Shown here in pieces: positions 47,157 through 57,186 of a DNA stretch of 64,000 nucleotides (position 1 is the first letter of the stretch; each line of letters starts with the position of its first letter). The position numbers were made by a program, and so were the translations under genes. The notes under the pieces were generated by a model. That model was not told where the DNA came from. It saw nothing but the letters and a program-made list of their open reading frames with translations, and did no database searches. The DNA comes from Phytopseudomonas flavescens. Lineage in GTDB: Bacteria > Pseudomonadota > Gammaproteobacteria > Pseudomonadales > Pseudomonadaceae. Location: assembly GCF_900100535.1 (NCBI RefSeq), contig NZ_FNDG01000004.1, positions 248,001 through 312,000 of the forward strand. Reading direction: 5' to 3'.

Positions 47157-47690
47157 ATGACTGCCAACGTCCGCATCGCCTTCCTCCTGCTCGCTGCATT
47201 GCTCGCTGGCTGTTCCAGCCGTGCCCCGGTTCCCGTACCCGCTCCGCAACCCGTGGCGATGGCGCCCGCGATGGGCGGTTATCAGGGGGGCGCCGACGAT
47301 GTGCTGTTTCGAGCCCTGGGGTTGGTCGGTACGCCATACCGTTATGGCGGTAACACGCCGGCCAGTGGCTTCGACTGCAGTGGCCTGATCGGCTATGTCT
47401 ACCGTGATGCCGCGGGCATTCAACTGCCACGTTCGACGCGTCAACTGATCAGTATGCGTGCGCCGACGGTGGGGCGTGATGCCTTGCGCAGCGGCGATCT
47501 GGTGTTCTTCGCCACCAATGGCGGGCGTCAGGTCAGCCATGCCGGCATCTATGTCGGTGAAGGACGCTTCGTGCATGCGCCTTCCTCGGGCGGTACCGTG
47601 CGGTTGGACAGCCTTGGCAACAGCTACTGGCAGCGAAACTACATCGAAGCCAAGCGTGTCTTCCCGGTCGAACTGGCCAGCCATCCCTGA
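47157..47690 (+). CDS. NlpC/P60 (C40) family lipoprotein peptidase, second copy
   Basis: Encodes 177 residues. Lipobox LLAGC gives a lipidated Cys19; a short Pro-rich linker follows; the NlpC/P60 domain has catalytic Cys in SGFDCSGLIGY and His in QVSHAGIYVGE. It matches the gene at 46387 through nearly the whole domain, including LPRSTR and NYIEAKRVF at the end, so the two arose by tandem duplication. The shorter linker is the main difference. Confidence 0.9.
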   Translation: MTANVRIAFLLLAALLAGCSSRAPVPVPAPQPVAMAPAMGGYQGGADDVLFRALGLVGTPYRYGGNTPASGFDCSGLIGYVYRDAAGIQLPRSTRQLISMRAPTVGRDALRSGDLVFFATNGGRQVSHAGIYVGEGRFVHAPSSGGTVRLDSLGNSYWQRNYIEAKRVFPVELASHP

Positions 47691-47810
47691 GGCATTGGCC
47701 CGCGCCTGTCATGCCCCCAGCCTGTTACGCCGGCATCGGCCTGGATCGCCAGGCAGTGAACAGATTCTGAGTCTTCGATTGACGCTGGCGCGGCCAGTCC
47801 TTACCCTTTC

Positions 47811-48022
47811 CGGCTCGCTTCAGGTGCCCCCGGTTTACCGGGGGTGAAACTGGGAAGTCGGTGCGCCACTGCTGCAACCAGCAGGCAATGCCGACGCTGC
47901 CCCCGCAACGGTAAACGAGCCAAACCACGTTTTTCGCCACTGTATCGTCGATACGGGAAGGCCGCGTCGGTGTCTGCATTCTGATGAGTGTGGTGCTCGC
48001 AAGCCCGGAGACCGGCCTGTCG
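47811..48022 (+). promoter_or_regulatory. Cobalamin riboswitch
   Basis: The region has the B12 riboswitch hallmarks: a GC hairpin GCCCCCGG/CCGGGGGT, GAAACTGGGAAG, the conserved GCTGCCCCCGCAACGGTA core at 47897-47914 and AAGCCCGGAGACCGGCCTG at 48001-48019. It is about 160 bases upstream of cobO and should repress the cob operon when adenosylcobalamin is present. The remaining leader (48023-48180) probably holds the switch helices. Confidence 0.95.
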
Positions 48023-48180
48023 CTTTTCCAGGGTTGCGCGGTGGGCGCGGCCGGTGCGCGACCTGCCCGGTCAGCTCCTGCCCGCTCCTGTGTGATTCCG
48101 TTATCGTCTGCCAGGAACCCGGTTTCCTGCCTGACCGTTTCACTTGCGTGCGCCAAACGGCTGTGCGCTGAGGAGATCCC

Positions 48181-48807
48181 GTGACCCCATCCCCAAGCCG
48201 TGAGTCGGCAGAACGCGACGCGCGACACAACGCCCGCATGGCGCGCAAGAAAGCCTTGATGGACGAGAAGATCGCCCTCGCTCAGGACGAGTACGGCCTG
48301 TTGCTGGTGCACAGCGGCAATGGCAAGGGCAAGAGCAGCTCGGCCTTCGGCATGGTCGCCCGTGCGCTGGGGCATGGTCTCAAGGTCGGCGTGGTGCAGT
48401 TCATCAAGGGCGGCATGGCCACCGGCGAGGAGCATTTCTTCCGCCGCTTTCCCGATGAAGTCAGCTACCACGTGATGGGCGAGGGCTACACCTGGGATAC
48501 CCAGGATCGCCAGCGGGATATCGAGAAGGCCGTTCAGGCCTGGGAGGTCGCCCGGCAACTGCTGAACGACCCGCAGATCGCCCTGGTGGTGCTGGACGAG
48601 CTGAACATCGCCCTCAAGCACGGTTACCTGGACGTGGATGTGGTGCTGCGTGACATCGAGTCGCGCCCCGAACTGCAGCACGTCGTGGCGACCGGGCGTG
48701 GCGCGCCGCCAGCGCTGCTCGAGGCGGCCGATACCGTCACCGAAATGACGCTGGTCAAGCATGCCTTCAAGTCCGGCGTCAAAGCCCAGAAAGGCGTCGA
48801 GTTTTGA
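48181..48807 (+). CDS. cobO: Cob(I)yrinic acid a,c-diamide adenosyltransferase
   Basis: Encodes 208 residues from a GTG start with an ideal ribosome site (GAGGAG). P-loop GNGKGKSS near residue 45; FIKGG and LDELNIALKHGY are typical of CobO/BtuR. It transfers the adenosyl group of ATP to the corrin cobalt. First gene of the operon behind the riboswitch. An ATG 57 bases later is possible but shortens the conserved N terminus. Confidence 0.95.
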   Translation: MTPSPSRESAERDARHNARMARKKALMDEKIALAQDEYGLLLVHSGNGKGKSSSAFGMVARALGHGLKVGVVQFIKGGMATGEEHFFRRFPDEVSYHVMGEGYTWDTQDRQRDIEKAVQAWEVARQLLNDPQIALVVLDELNIALKHGYLDVDVVLRDIESRPELQHVVATGRGAPPALLEAADTVTEMTLVKHAFKSGVKAQKGVEF

Positions 48808-50132
48808 TCAATTCAGTGTTTGTCCCGGACGCCGATGAGCGCGCGGCGCGCCATTGTCCGGCGCTGTTGATCGCTGCCCCGGCCTCGGGACAGGGCAAGA
48901 CCACCGTCACGGCGGCCCTGGCACGCCTGCACACCCGCCAGGGAAAGCGGGTGCGGGTGTTCAAGTGTGGGCCTGATTTTCTCGACCCGATGATCCTCTC
49001 CCGCGCCAGTGGCCATCCGGTCTACCAACTGGATCTGTGGATGGTTGGCGAGGCCGAGAGCCGTCGCCTGCTATGGGAGGCCGCTGGCGAGGCGGACCTG
49101 ATCCTCATCGAAGGCGTGATGGGCCTGTTCGATGGTTCGCCTTGCGCCGCCGACCTGGCTCGTCGCTTCGGTGTGCCGGTACTGGGCGTGATCGATGGCT
49201 CCGCCATGGCCCAGACCTTCGGTGCGCTGGCCGTCGGCCTGGCCAGCTATCAGGCGGATCTGCCGTTCTCCGGCGTACTCGGCAACCGCGTCAGTCCCGG
49301 GCGTCATAACGACCTGATCCGCGACAGCCTGCCGGCCTCGATCCGTTGGTACGGCTCGCTGCCGCGTAGCGCTGCGATCGAATTGCCGAGCCGACACCTG
49401 GGGCTGGTGCAGGCCGCCGAACTGGCCGACCTCGATGGGCGTCTGGATACCGCTGCCGATGCCCTGGCGGAGACCGCGACGGTTACCCTGCCGGCACCGG
49501 TGACCTTCGCCGCTCCGTCGATCGCTGCGCCGTTGCCCCGGCTGGAGGGCGTACGCATCGGCGTGGCCCGCGACGCCTCCTTCGCGTTCATCTACCAGGC
49601 CAATCTCGATCTGCTGGAGCGGATGGGCGCGGCCCTGACATTCTTCAGCCCGCTGGCCGATGAATGCCTGCCCGAGGTGGACAGCCTGTATCTGCCCGGC
49701 GGTTATCCCGAACTGCACCTGCAGGGGCTGGCCGCGAACCGGCCGATGATCGCTGCCATCACCGCCCACAACCAGGCCGGCAAGCCGATCCTAGCCGAGT
49801 GCGGCGGCATGCTCTACCTGCTCGACTCGTTGAGCGATGTGGCGGGCGAGCGGGCCGAGCTGGCCGGGCTGGTGCCCGGCCACGCACAGATGCAGAAGCG
49901 CCTGGTCGCCCTGGCGCTGCAGGCGGCAACCCTGCCCGAAGGACTGCTGCGTGGGCACAGCTACCACCATTCACGCCTCGAGTCTGACCTGGAACCGCTG
50001 GCTCGCGGCGAGTGCCCCAATGACAAACCGGTCAGCGAGGCGGTGTTCCGTGTTGGTCGGCTCACCGCATCCTATATCCACTTTTATCTGCCATCCGATC
50101 CTGCGGCCGCAGCGGCATTGTTCAAGCCATGA
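48804..50132 (+). CDS. cobB: Cobyrinate a,c-diamide synthase
   Basis: Encodes up to 442 residues. ATP-binding N-terminal half with APASGQGKTTV near residue 25 and KCGPDFLDP; the glutamine-amidotransferase half has the nucleophile in LAECGGMLYL and the His in GHSYHH. It amidates the a and c side chains. The start is uncertain: TTG 48804 overlaps the cobO stop (TTGA), GTG 48816 is also in frame, and the homologous part begins around ARHCPALLIAAP. No ATG is available in frame. Confidence 0.93.
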   Translation: MINSVFVPDADERAARHCPALLIAAPASGQGKTTVTAALARLHTRQGKRVRVFKCGPDFLDPMILSRASGHPVYQLDLWMVGEAESRRLLWEAAGEADLILIEGVMGLFDGSPCAADLARRFGVPVLGVIDGSAMAQTFGALAVGLASYQADLPFSGVLGNRVSPGRHNDLIRDSLPASIRWYGSLPRSAAIELPSRHLGLVQAAELADLDGRLDTAADALAETATVTLPAPVTFAAPSIAAPLPRLEGVRIGVARDASFAFIYQANLDLLERMGAALTFFSPLADECLPEVDSLYLPGGYPELHLQGLAANRPMIAAITAHNQAGKPILAECGGMLYLLDSLSDVAGERAELAGLVPGHAQMQKRLVALALQAATLPEGLLRGHSYHHSRLESDLEPLARGECPNDKPVSEAVFRVGRLTASYIHFYLPSDPAAAAALFKP

Positions 50133-50779
50133 GCGATCACGCCTTCAGCGCCGGGGAGCGTGCCGCTGTCTATCGGGCCATGGCCGAGCGTCGCGATATG
50201 CGTCATTTCAGTGGTGGCGAGGTGGCGCCTGAATTGCTCGCGAAGCTGCTCGAGGCCGCGCACCAGGCACCCAGTGTGGGCCTGATGCAGCCCTGGCGCT
50301 TCATCCGCATCACCCGGCCGGCGCTGCGTGAAGACATCTACCAACTGGTCGAAGTCGAACGCCGGTTGACCGCCGAGGCCCTGGGCGAACGCTCCGACGC
50401 GTTCATGCGCCTCAAGGTCGAGGGCATTCGCGAGTGTGCCGAGGTCTTGGTCGCGGCGTTGATGGACGGCCGCGACGCCCATGTATTCGGGCGTCGCACT
50501 CTGCCGGAAATGGATATGGCGTCGTTGTCCTGCGCCATTCAGAATCTCTGGCTCGCCGCCCGGGCCGAAGGCCTGGGCATGGGCTGGGTGTCGCTGTTCG
50601 ATCCTCTCGCACTGGCCGAACTGCTGGGCATGCCAGCGGACAGCAAGCCGGTGGCAGTGCTGTGCCTGGGCCCGGTGCAGGCCTTCTACCCGATGCCGAT
50701 GCTGGCCCAGGAAGGTTGGGCCGAAGTGCGGCCATTGAGTGAGTTGCTGTTTCAGGATCGCTGGGATCACCATGAATAA
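50129..50779 (+). CDS. bluB: 5,6-dimethylbenzimidazole synthase
   Basis: Encodes 216 residues of the nitroreductase-like BluB family, with RRDMRHFSGGEV near the N terminus, PSVGLMQPWRFI, and MDMASLSCAIQNLWLAARAEGLGMGWVS. BluB breaks down reduced FMN with oxygen to make DMB, the lower ligand of B12, so the organism can make its ligand aerobically. It overlaps cobB by 4 bases (ATGA). Confidence 0.94.
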   Translation: MSDHAFSAGERAAVYRAMAERRDMRHFSGGEVAPELLAKLLEAAHQAPSVGLMQPWRFIRITRPALREDIYQLVEVERRLTAEALGERSDAFMRLKVEGIRECAEVLVAALMDGRDAHVFGRRTLPEMDMASLSCAIQNLWLAARAEGLGMGWVSLFDPLALAELLGMPADSKPVAVLCLGPVQAFYPMPMLAQEGWAEVRPLSELLFQDRWDHHE

Positions 50780-50791
50780 CGAGAGCCGTCC

Positions 50792-51700
50792 ATGAGCTTG
50801 ATACTCAGTGCGGTCGCCGGGGTGGCGCTGGATGCCGCGCTTGGCGAGCCGAGGCGTTGGCATCCGTTGGTGGGCTTCGGCAGGCTGGCCAATCGCCTGG
50901 AACAGCGTTTCAATCCATCCGGCGGCGGTTGGCGCAGCCATGGCGTGAGCGCCTGGTGCCTGGCGGTCCTGCCGCTGACCCTGCTGACCGTCCTGCTGGT
51001 GCAGGTGCCCTGGCTGGGTGGGTTGGTGCAGATCGTCGCCCTGTACGCGGCCCTAGGTCTGCGCAGTCTCGACCAGCACGCACAACCGGTGGCGCGGGCG
51101 CTGCGACTTGGCGATCTGCCGCGGGCCCGTCAGCGGGTCGGCTATATGGTCAGTCGACGTACCGAGGACCTGGACGCCACCGGCGTGGCCCGGGCTGGTA
51201 CCGAGTCGGTGCTGGAGAACGGCAGCGATGCAGTATTCGCCGCGTTGTTCTGGTTTCTGGTCGCCGGTGCGCCTGGTGTGGTGCTGTATCGCCTGAGCAA
51301 CACCCTGGATGCCATGTGGGGATACCGCAACCCGCGTTTCGAGCGCTTCGGCTGGGCCGCTGCGAAAATCGATGACCTGCTCAACTACCTGCCGGCGCGT
51401 CTGGTCGCGCTGACCTACGCGTTGCTCGGGCGCACCACCATGGCAATACGTTGCTGGCAGCGCCAGGCACCGCAGTGGGACAGTCCCAATGCCGGGCCGG
51501 TGATGGCCGCCGGCGCCGGCGCCCTGGGGGTCAGCCTCGGCGGTGCCGCGGTCTACCATGGCGAGGTGCACCAGCGCCCCGAGCTTGGCGAGGGGCCGTC
51601 ACCCCAGGCGCGAGATATCGAGCGGGCGTTGAATCTGGTTTGGGGCGGCGTCTTGCTGTGGCTGCTGTTGATACTGATCGTGGGGGTGTGGGTTGCTTGA
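50792..51700 (+). CDS. cobD: Adenosylcobinamide-phosphate synthase (CbiB/CobD)
   Basis: Encodes 302 residues with several membrane helices and the family motif [18 protein letters not shown] near residue 17, as well as [19 protein letters not shown] and FSALFW-type sequences. It joins aminopropanol phosphate to adenosylcobyric acid in the inner membrane. It follows bluB by 12 bases and overlaps cobC by 8. Confidence 0.94.
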   Translation: MSLILSAVAGVALDAALGEPRRWHPLVGFGRLANRLEQRFNPSGGGWRSHGVSAWCLAVLPLTLLTVLLVQVPWLGGLVQIVALYAALGLRSLDQHAQPVARALRLGDLPRARQRVGYMVSRRTEDLDATGVARAGTESVLENGSDAVFAALFWFLVAGAPGVVLYRLSNTLDAMWGYRNPRFERFGWAAAKIDDLLNYLPARLVALTYALLGRTTMAIRCWQRQAPQWDSPNAGPVMAAGAGALGVSLGGAAVYHGEVHQRPELGEGPSPQARDIERALNLVWGGVLLWLLLILIVGVWVA

Positions 51701-52685
51701 ACATGGTGGACGATTACGGCGCGCGGCCCTGCAGCACGGCATTCCCCTGAGCGACTGGCTGGATCTTTCGACCGGCGTGGCGCCTTACGGATGGCCCTTG
51801 CCGGCGATTCCAGAACAGCTGTGGATACGCCTGCCCGAGCAGGGCGATGGTCTGGAGGACGCTGCCTGCGCTTACTATGGCGTCGAGCATCTGCTGCCGG
51901 TAGCCGGCTCCCAGGCGGCCATCCAGTGCCTGCCGCGGCTACGGCGCGAAGCACGGGTGGGCGTCGTGTCGCCCGCTTACGCCGAACATGCGGCGGCCTG
52001 GCAGCGCGAGGGGCACCGGGTGCTGGAACTCTGCGAAGCGAGCGTCAACCGGGCGTTGGAACGACTCGATGTGCTGCTGCTGGTCAACCCCAACAACCCC
52101 ACCGGTCGGCGTTTTTCTCCGCAGCAGTTGCTTGCCTGGCATGCGCGCCTGGCCGAGCGCGGCGGTTGGCTGATCGTCGACGAAGCCTTTATCGACTGCA
52201 CCCCGGAGCAGAGTCTGGCAGCTCACAGCCACCTGCCAGGCTTGATCGTATTGCGCTCGTTCGGCAAATTCTTCGGCATGGCCGGCGCCCGGCTGGGCTT
52301 CGTACTGGCCGAGGCCAGGCTGCTCGGTGAGCTGGAGGAGATGCTCGGCCCCTGGACGCTCAGCGGGCCGACGCGCTGGCTGGGCAGCCACCTGTTGCCG
52401 GATCGTGCCGGCCAGCAGATACAGCGGCAGCGCCTGGCCGGGGACGGCCAACGGCTGGCCGACCTGCTGTGCGCACATGGCCTGCCACCCACCGGTGGCT
52501 GCGCGCTGTTCCAGTGGATGGCCTGTGAACGGGCTGCCTTGCTGCATGAGTTTCTGGCCTGCAATGGTATTCTCACCCGCTTCTTCGAACGGCCGGCAAG
52601 CATACGTTTCGGCCTGCCACCGGACGAGCCGGGCTGGCAGCGCCTGGGGCGGGCACTGACCCTGTTCGCCGAGGAGTGTCGATGA
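51693..52685 (+). CDS. cobC: Threonine-phosphate decarboxylase (CobC type)
   Basis: Encodes 330 residues from a TTG start within the end of cobD. PLP-dependent class I/II aminotransferase fold; the PLP Lys is in [18 protein letters not shown] near residue 192, and [10 protein letters not shown] and DEAFIDC are present. It makes (R)-1-amino-2-propanol phosphate from threonine phosphate for the nucleotide loop. It overlaps cobQ by 4 bases. Confidence 0.93.
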   Translation: MLEHGGRLRRAALQHGIPLSDWLDLSTGVAPYGWPLPAIPEQLWIRLPEQGDGLEDAACAYYGVEHLLPVAGSQAAIQCLPRLRREARVGVVSPAYAEHAAAWQREGHRVLELCEASVNRALERLDVLLLVNPNNPTGRRFSPQQLLAWHARLAERGGWLIVDEAFIDCTPEQSLAAHSHLPGLIVLRSFGKFFGMAGARLGFVLAEARLLGELEEMLGPWTLSGPTRWLGSHLLPDRAGQQIQRQRLAGDGQRLADLLCAHGLPPTGGCALFQWMACERAALLHEFLACNGILTRFFERPASIRFGLPPDEPGWQRLGRALTLFAEECR

Positions 52686-54172
52686 GCCCGCCTGAATCAG
52701 GGGCAACCCTGATGGTGCAGGGCACCACATCGGATGCTGGCAAAAGCACGCTGGTGACGGCGTTGTGCCGTTGGCTGCGTCGCCAGGGCGTCAGCGTGGC
52801 GCCGTTCAAACCGCAGAACATGGCACTCAACAGTGCGGTCACCGCCGACGCAGGCGAGATCGGTCGTGCCCAGGCGGTGCAGGCCCAGGCGTGTGGCCTG
52901 CAGCCCCACACCGACATGAACCCGGTACTGCTGAAGCCGAACAGCGACACCGGCGCTCAGGTGATCATCCATGGCCAGGCAGTCGGTAACATGAATGCGG
53001 TGACCTACCATGATTACAAACAGGTCGCCCGCCAGGCGGTGCTGGCCTCCCACCAGCGCCTGCAGGCCGCTTACCGGGTGGTGATGGTGGAGGGCGCAGG
53101 CTCGCCGGCGGAAATCAACCTGCGTAGCAACGACATCGCCAACATGGGCTTTGCCGAGGCGGTCGATTGCCCGGTCATTCTGATCGCCGATATCGACAAG
53201 GGTGGCGTCTTCGCCCACCTGGTCGGCACCCTGGAGCTGCTATCGCCCAGCGAGCAGGCACGGCTCAAGGGTTTCGTGATCAATCGTTTTCGCGGCGATA
53301 TCGCCTTGTTGCAACCCGGCCTGGACTGGCTCGAGCAGCGAACCGGCAAGCCGGTGCTCGGCGTGCTGCCCTACTTGATGGATTTCCACCTGGAAGCCGA
53401 GGACGCCATCGATCGTCGGCAAGTGAGCAAGGCCGCGCAGGTGCTCAGGGTGGTGGTGCCGGTGCTGCCACGGATCAGCAATCACACCGATTTCGACCCG
53501 TTGCGCCTGCACCCTCAGGTCGTGCTGACCTTCGTCGGCCCCGGCGAAGTGATCCCCCCCGCCGACCTGATCATCCTGCCCGGCTCCAAGAGCGTGCGTG
53601 CCGACCTGGCCTTCCTGCGCAGCCGGGGCTGGGCCGAGGCCATCGACCGGCATCTGCGCTACGGCGGCAGGTTGCTGGGCATCTGCGGCGGGCTGCAGAT
53701 GCTCGGGCGCCGGGTCGAGGATCCCGACGGCCTCGAGGGGCCCGCCGGCGCTAGCGAGGGCCTGGGGCTTTTGCAGATCGACACCGTGCTGGAGCCCCAC
53801 AAGCAGCTGCGTAATGTGAATGGGCGGTTGTGCCTGGAAGATGCCTCTATCAGCGGTTACGAGATTCATGCCGGGGTGACCACGGGCGTCGACTTGCAGC
53901 GCGCCGCGGTTCGCCTCGATGACGGCCGTGCGGACGGTGCGCTGAGCGCCGATGGCCAGGTCATGGGTACCTACCTGCATGGCCTGTTCGAGTCGTCGGA
54001 GGCCTGTTCGGCGCTGCTGCGCTGGGCAGGCCTGGGGGAGGTGCAGATGGTGGATTACCATGGCCTGCGCGAGCGTGACATCGAGCGCCTGGCGGATCTG
54101 GTCGAAGCGCATCTTGATCAGTCGGCCCTGCGCGCGCTGTGCGGTCTGATGGCCCCCACGGAGGCCGAATAA
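52682..54172 (+). CDS. cobQ: Cobyric acid synthase
   Basis: Encodes 496 residues from ATG 52682 (overlapping the cobC stop, ATGA). N-terminal dethiobiotin-synthase-like ATP domain: [13 protein letters not shown] and [12 protein letters not shown]-terminal amidotransferase: nucleophile in [11 protein letters not shown] near residue 340 and the catalytic His in GTYLHGLFE. It amidates four further side chains. GTG 52676 is an alternative start, two codons upstream. Confidence 0.96.
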   Translation: MSPPESGATLMVQGTTSDAGKSTLVTALCRWLRRQGVSVAPFKPQNMALNSAVTADAGEIGRAQAVQAQACGLQPHTDMNPVLLKPNSDTGAQVIIHGQAVGNMNAVTYHDYKQVARQAVLASHQRLQAAYRVVMVEGAGSPAEINLRSNDIANMGFAEAVDCPVILIADIDKGGVFAHLVGTLELLSPSEQARLKGFVINRFRGDIALLQPGLDWLEQRTGKPVLGVLPYLMDFHLEAEDAIDRRQVSKAAQVLRVVVPVLPRISNHTDFDPLRLHPQVVLTFVGPGEVIPPADLIILPGSKSVRADLAFLRSRGWAEAIDRHLRYGGRLLGICGGLQMLGRRVEDPDGLEGPAGASEGLGLLQIDTVLEPHKQLRNVNGRLCLEDASISGYEIHAGVTTGVDLQRAAVRLDDGRADGALSADGQVMGTYLHGLFESSEACSALLRWAGLGEVQMVDYHGLRERDIERLADLVEAHLDQSALRALCGLMAPTEAE

Positions 54173-54173
54173 G

Positions 54174-54695
54174 ATGCAGGCATTGATTCTGGGCGGCGCA
54201 CGTTCCGGCAAGAGCCGGCTGGCCGAGCGGCTGGCCGATCAGTCGGGCCTGGAGGTGATCTATATCGCCACCAGCCAGGCAGGCGATGGCGAGATGAGCA
54301 CCCGTATCCGCCGCCATCGCGACCGCCGCCCGGCGCACTGGGGGCTGGTCGAGGAGCCGCTGCGACTGGCCCGGGTGCTTGACGAGCAGGCGTCGACACA
54401 GCGCTGCCTGCTGGTCGATTGCCTGACGCTGTGGCTGACCAACCTGTTGCTGCTGGACGACGATGCACGGCTGGTGCGCGAGCGCGATGCGCTGCTGGCC
54501 TGCCTGGCGAACCTGCCGGGGCAGCTGATTATGGTCAGCAATGAAACCGGGCTTGGCGTGGTGCCGATGGGTGAGTTGACCCGTCGCTATGTCGATGAAG
54601 CCGGTCTACTGCACCAGGCCATCGCCGAACGCTGCCAGCGCGTGGTGTTCACGATCGCTGGCCTGCCCATGATTCTCAAGGGGGAACCGTTATGA
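54174..54695 (+). CDS. cobU: Adenosylcobinamide kinase/guanylyltransferase
   Basis: Encodes 173 residues. P-loop [12 protein letters not shown] near residue 6 and [23 protein letters not shown] are all family motifs. It phosphorylates adenosylcobinamide and then transfers GMP. It begins one base after the cobQ stop and overlaps cobT (ATGA). Also named cobP. Confidence 0.95.
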   Translation: MQALILGGARSGKSRLAERLADQSGLEVIYIATSQAGDGEMSTRIRRHRDRRPAHWGLVEEPLRLARVLDEQASTQRCLLVDCLTLWLTNLLLLDDDARLVRERDALLACLANLPGQLIMVSNETGLGVVPMGELTRRYVDEAGLLHQAIAERCQRVVFTIAGLPMILKGEPL

Positions 54696-55747
54696 ATCTC
54701 GACTGGTGGCGGGGGCCTATCCAGCCTATCGACCCGGTGGCGCGCGACAAGGCTGAGGCGCGGCAGAGGCAGTTGACCAAGCCGGCCGGCTCGCTCGGCG
54801 AGCTGGAGCGCCTGGCGATTCGCCTTGCTGGCTTGCAGGGCCGTGAGTGCCCGAGTATCGAGAAGGTGTGGATCGCCATTTTCGCCGGTGACCACGGGGT
54901 GGTGGCGGAAGGGGTCTCGGCCTACCCGCAGGCGGTGACGGGTCAGATGCTGCGCAATTTCGTCGGTGGCGGAGCGGCGATCAGCGTGCTGGCCCGGCAA
55001 CTCGACGCAGCGCTGGAAGTGACCGACCTGGGCACCGCGCTGCCGCTCGAGGCACTGCCAGGCGTGCGCCATCTGCAGGTCGGTGCCGGTACCGCCAACC
55101 TGATGCGCGAGGCGGCGATGACAACCGCCCAGGCGCTGACTGCCCTGCAGGCCGGGCGTGACAGCGTCGTTCGTGCTGCACTCGATGGCCGTGAGTTGTT
55201 TATCGGCGGTGAGATGGGCATTGGCAATACCACCGCGGCCACGGCGCTGGCCTGCCTGCTGCTGGATTGCCCGGTGGACGAGCTGGTGGGGCCGGGTACC
55301 GGGCTCGTCGCTGCCGGCGTGACCCACAAGGCTCGGGTGATCGAGGCGGCCCTGGCGTTGCACCGGGGGGCCGCCGACGAGCCGATGGAGGCCCTGCGTC
55401 GCCTGGGCGGTTTCGAGATCGCCGCACTCGCCGGCGCCTACCTGGCGTGCGCCCAGCAGGGTGTGGTGGCATTGGTCGACGGTTTCATCTGCAGCGTCGC
55501 TGCCTTGCTGGCGGTACGCCTGAATCCGGCGTGTCGCGATTGGCTGCTGTTCTCCCACCAGAGCGCCGAGCCGGGCCATCAGCGCCTGCTCGCCGCCTTG
55601 CAGGCCACGCCACTGGTCAGCCTGGGCCTGCGCCTGGGCGAGGGCAGCGGTGCCGCGCTGGTGGTGCCGATGCTGCGTCTGGCCTGTGCACTGCACAACC
55701 AGATGGCCACCTTTTCCGAGGCGGCGGTGGCCGATCGCGTGCCGTGA
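54692..55747 (+). CDS. cobT: Nicotinate-nucleotide-dimethylbenzimidazole phosphoribosyltransferase
   Basis: Encodes 351 residues. Motifs: [44 protein letters not shown], and the catalytic Glu in [10 protein letters not shown] near the C terminus. It activates DMB to alpha-ribazole phosphate. With bluB in the same operon, ligand synthesis and activation are co-regulated. Confidence 0.96.
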   Translation: MNLDWWRGPIQPIDPVARDKAEARQRQLTKPAGSLGELERLAIRLAGLQGRECPSIEKVWIAIFAGDHGVVAEGVSAYPQAVTGQMLRNFVGGGAAISVLARQLDAALEVTDLGTALPLEALPGVRHLQVGAGTANLMREAAMTTAQALTALQAGRDSVVRAALDGRELFIGGEMGIGNTTAATALACLLLDCPVDELVGPGTGLVAAGVTHKARVIEAALALHRGAADEPMEALRRLGGFEIAALAGAYLACAQQGVVALVDGFICSVAALLAVRLNPACRDWLLFSHQSAEPGHQRLLAALQATPLVSLGLRLGEGSGAALVVPMLRLACALHNQMATFSEAAVADRVP

Positions 55748-56310
55748 TCCTGCATTTGTTGCGCCACGGCGAAACCGAGCAGGGCGGCGGCTTGCGCGGC
55801 AGCCTGGACGATGCGCTGACCGACGCCGGTTGGGCGCAACTACGGGCAGCAGTACGGGTCGATGAACACTGGGATGCGCTGATCAGCTCGCCGCTGCAAC
55901 GCTGTGCGCGTTTTGCCGAGGAACTGGCCGCCGCCCGCGATCTGCCGCTGCGCGTCGAGGCTGATTTGCAGGAGCTGCATTTCGGTGACTGGGAAGGGCG
56001 CAGCGCCGCCCAACTGATGGAAACCGACGCCGAGGACCTGGGCCGCTTCTGGGCCGATCCCTATGCCTTCACGCCGCCCGGCGGCGAGCCGCTGCTCGCC
56101 TTCGAGGCGCGGGTGCTGGATGCGCTGCGGCGTCTGCAGGGTGATTACCAGGGGCAGCAAGTGCTGGTGGTTACCCATGGTGGGGTGATGCGCCTGTTGC
56201 TGGCGCGGGCGCGGGGGCTGCCCCGTGAGCAGCTGCTGCAGGTCAGCGTGGCCCACGGTCAACGGGTGCACCTGCAGCTCGATGACCAGGGCTTGCGGGA
56301 AATGCCATGA
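55744..56310 (+). CDS. Alpha-ribazole phosphatase, histidine phosphatase family
   Basis: Encodes 188 residues from GTG 55744 (GTGA overlap with cobT). The histidine-phosphatase motif [11 protein letters not shown] near residue 5 carries the phospho-His; [15 protein letters not shown] and the second His in [11 protein letters not shown] complete the site. It should remove the phosphate from alpha-ribazole 5'-phosphate or from adenosylcobalamin phosphate. This is the Salmonella-type CobC, a name already used here for the decarboxylase. Confidence 0.92.
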   Translation: MILHLLRHGETEQGGGLRGSLDDALTDAGWAQLRAAVRVDEHWDALISSPLQRCARFAEELAAARDLPLRVEADLQELHFGDWEGRSAAQLMETDAEDLGRFWADPYAFTPPGGEPLLAFEARVLDALRRLQGDYQGQQVLVVTHGGVMRLLLARARGLPREQLLQVSVAHGQRVHLQLDDQGLREMP

Positions 56311-57038
56311 CGCCTTTCTGGATCGCCCTGCAGTTTCTCACTCGCTTGCCGGTACGCCTGGCCGGCATCCCTACGGCCGAACAGACGGGGCGCTCGCTGC
56401 TCTGCTATCCCCTGGTTGGCGGGGTGATCGGTCTGCTGCTGCTCGCTGCCGCGTACCTGCTCGATACGGCAGCGGTGCCTCTGCAGGCGGCGCTGCTGCT
56501 GAGCCTGTGGGTCGGGCTGAGCGGTGCGCTGCATCTGGATGGTCTGGCCGACAGCGCGGATGCCTGGATGGGCGGTTTCGGCGATCGCGCGCGCACCCTG
56601 ACGATCATGAAGGACCCGCGCAGCGGCCCTGTCGCCGTGGTGGTGCTGGTATTGCTGCTGCTGCTCAAGTTCGTCGCCCTGCTGACCCTGCTCGAAGGGC
56701 GGGGGCACCTGGCGCTGCTACTGGTTCCGGTGCTCGGACGTGGCGCGTTGCTGGCCCTGTTCCTCTGCACGCCCTATGTCCGCGCGGGCGGCCTGGGCGA
56801 GGTATTGGCCAGTCACCTGCCGAGGTCGGCCGCCATCGCCGTGCTGGCGGTGACGTCGCTGACCTGTCTGCTGTTCGGTGGTATCTGGGTGATGCTGGTG
56901 GCCATGGGGATTTTCTACGGGTTGCGGCGCATGATGCAGCAGCGCCTGGGCGGCACCACAGGCGACACTGCCGGAGCGCTGCTGGAGGTGCTCGAATGCG
57001 GAGTGCTGTTGACGATGGCTCTGCAAGTGGCCGACTGA
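56307..57038 (+). CDS. cobS: Adenosylcobinamide-GDP ribazoletransferase
   Basis: Encodes 243 residues, a polytopic inner-membrane protein. Motifs FLTRLPV near the N terminus, LHLDGLADSADAWMGG, and MKDPRSGP are characteristic. It joins alpha-ribazole to adenosyl-GDP-cobinamide, the last step of the loop. Last gene of the cob operon, overlapping the phosphatase (ATGA). Also called cobV. Confidence 0.95.
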   Translation: MTPFWIALQFLTRLPVRLAGIPTAEQTGRSLLCYPLVGGVIGLLLLAAAYLLDTAAVPLQAALLLSLWVGLSGALHLDGLADSADAWMGGFGDRARTLTIMKDPRSGPVAVVVLVLLLLLKFVALLTLLEGRGHLALLLVPVLGRGALLALFLCTPYVRAGGLGEVLASHLPRSAAIAVLAVTSLTCLLFGGIWVMLVAMGIFYGLRRMMQQRLGGTTGDTAGALLEVLECGVLLTMALQVAD

Positions 57039-57054
57039 CTACCTGTCCCGTCGC

Positions 57055-57076
57055 CTTGGGTCGAGCGATACCCGGG
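57055..57076. repeat. Short palindromic repeat related to 28950 element
   Basis: TGGGTCGAGCGATACCCGGG lies 20 bases after cobS. It shares GGGTCGAGCG and GATACCC with the element at 28950-28984, as if the middle had been shortened. It may be part of a dispersed family and could slow or end transcription. Confidence 0.5.
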
Positions 57077-57186
57077 TTTTCCTAACGCATGCGCTGAATG
57101 TCACCTGTTCTCCAGCCCTGGAAAAAGCGCTGAAAACTTCCAGTCAGGGTTGCCCGCTGGGAGAAGCGGGTATATACATACATCCC

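Noticed and set aside
48834..48860. ATG at about 48834 as a start for cobB
   Set aside because: It is not in the cobB frame; only TTG and GTG starts are in frame before the conserved region.
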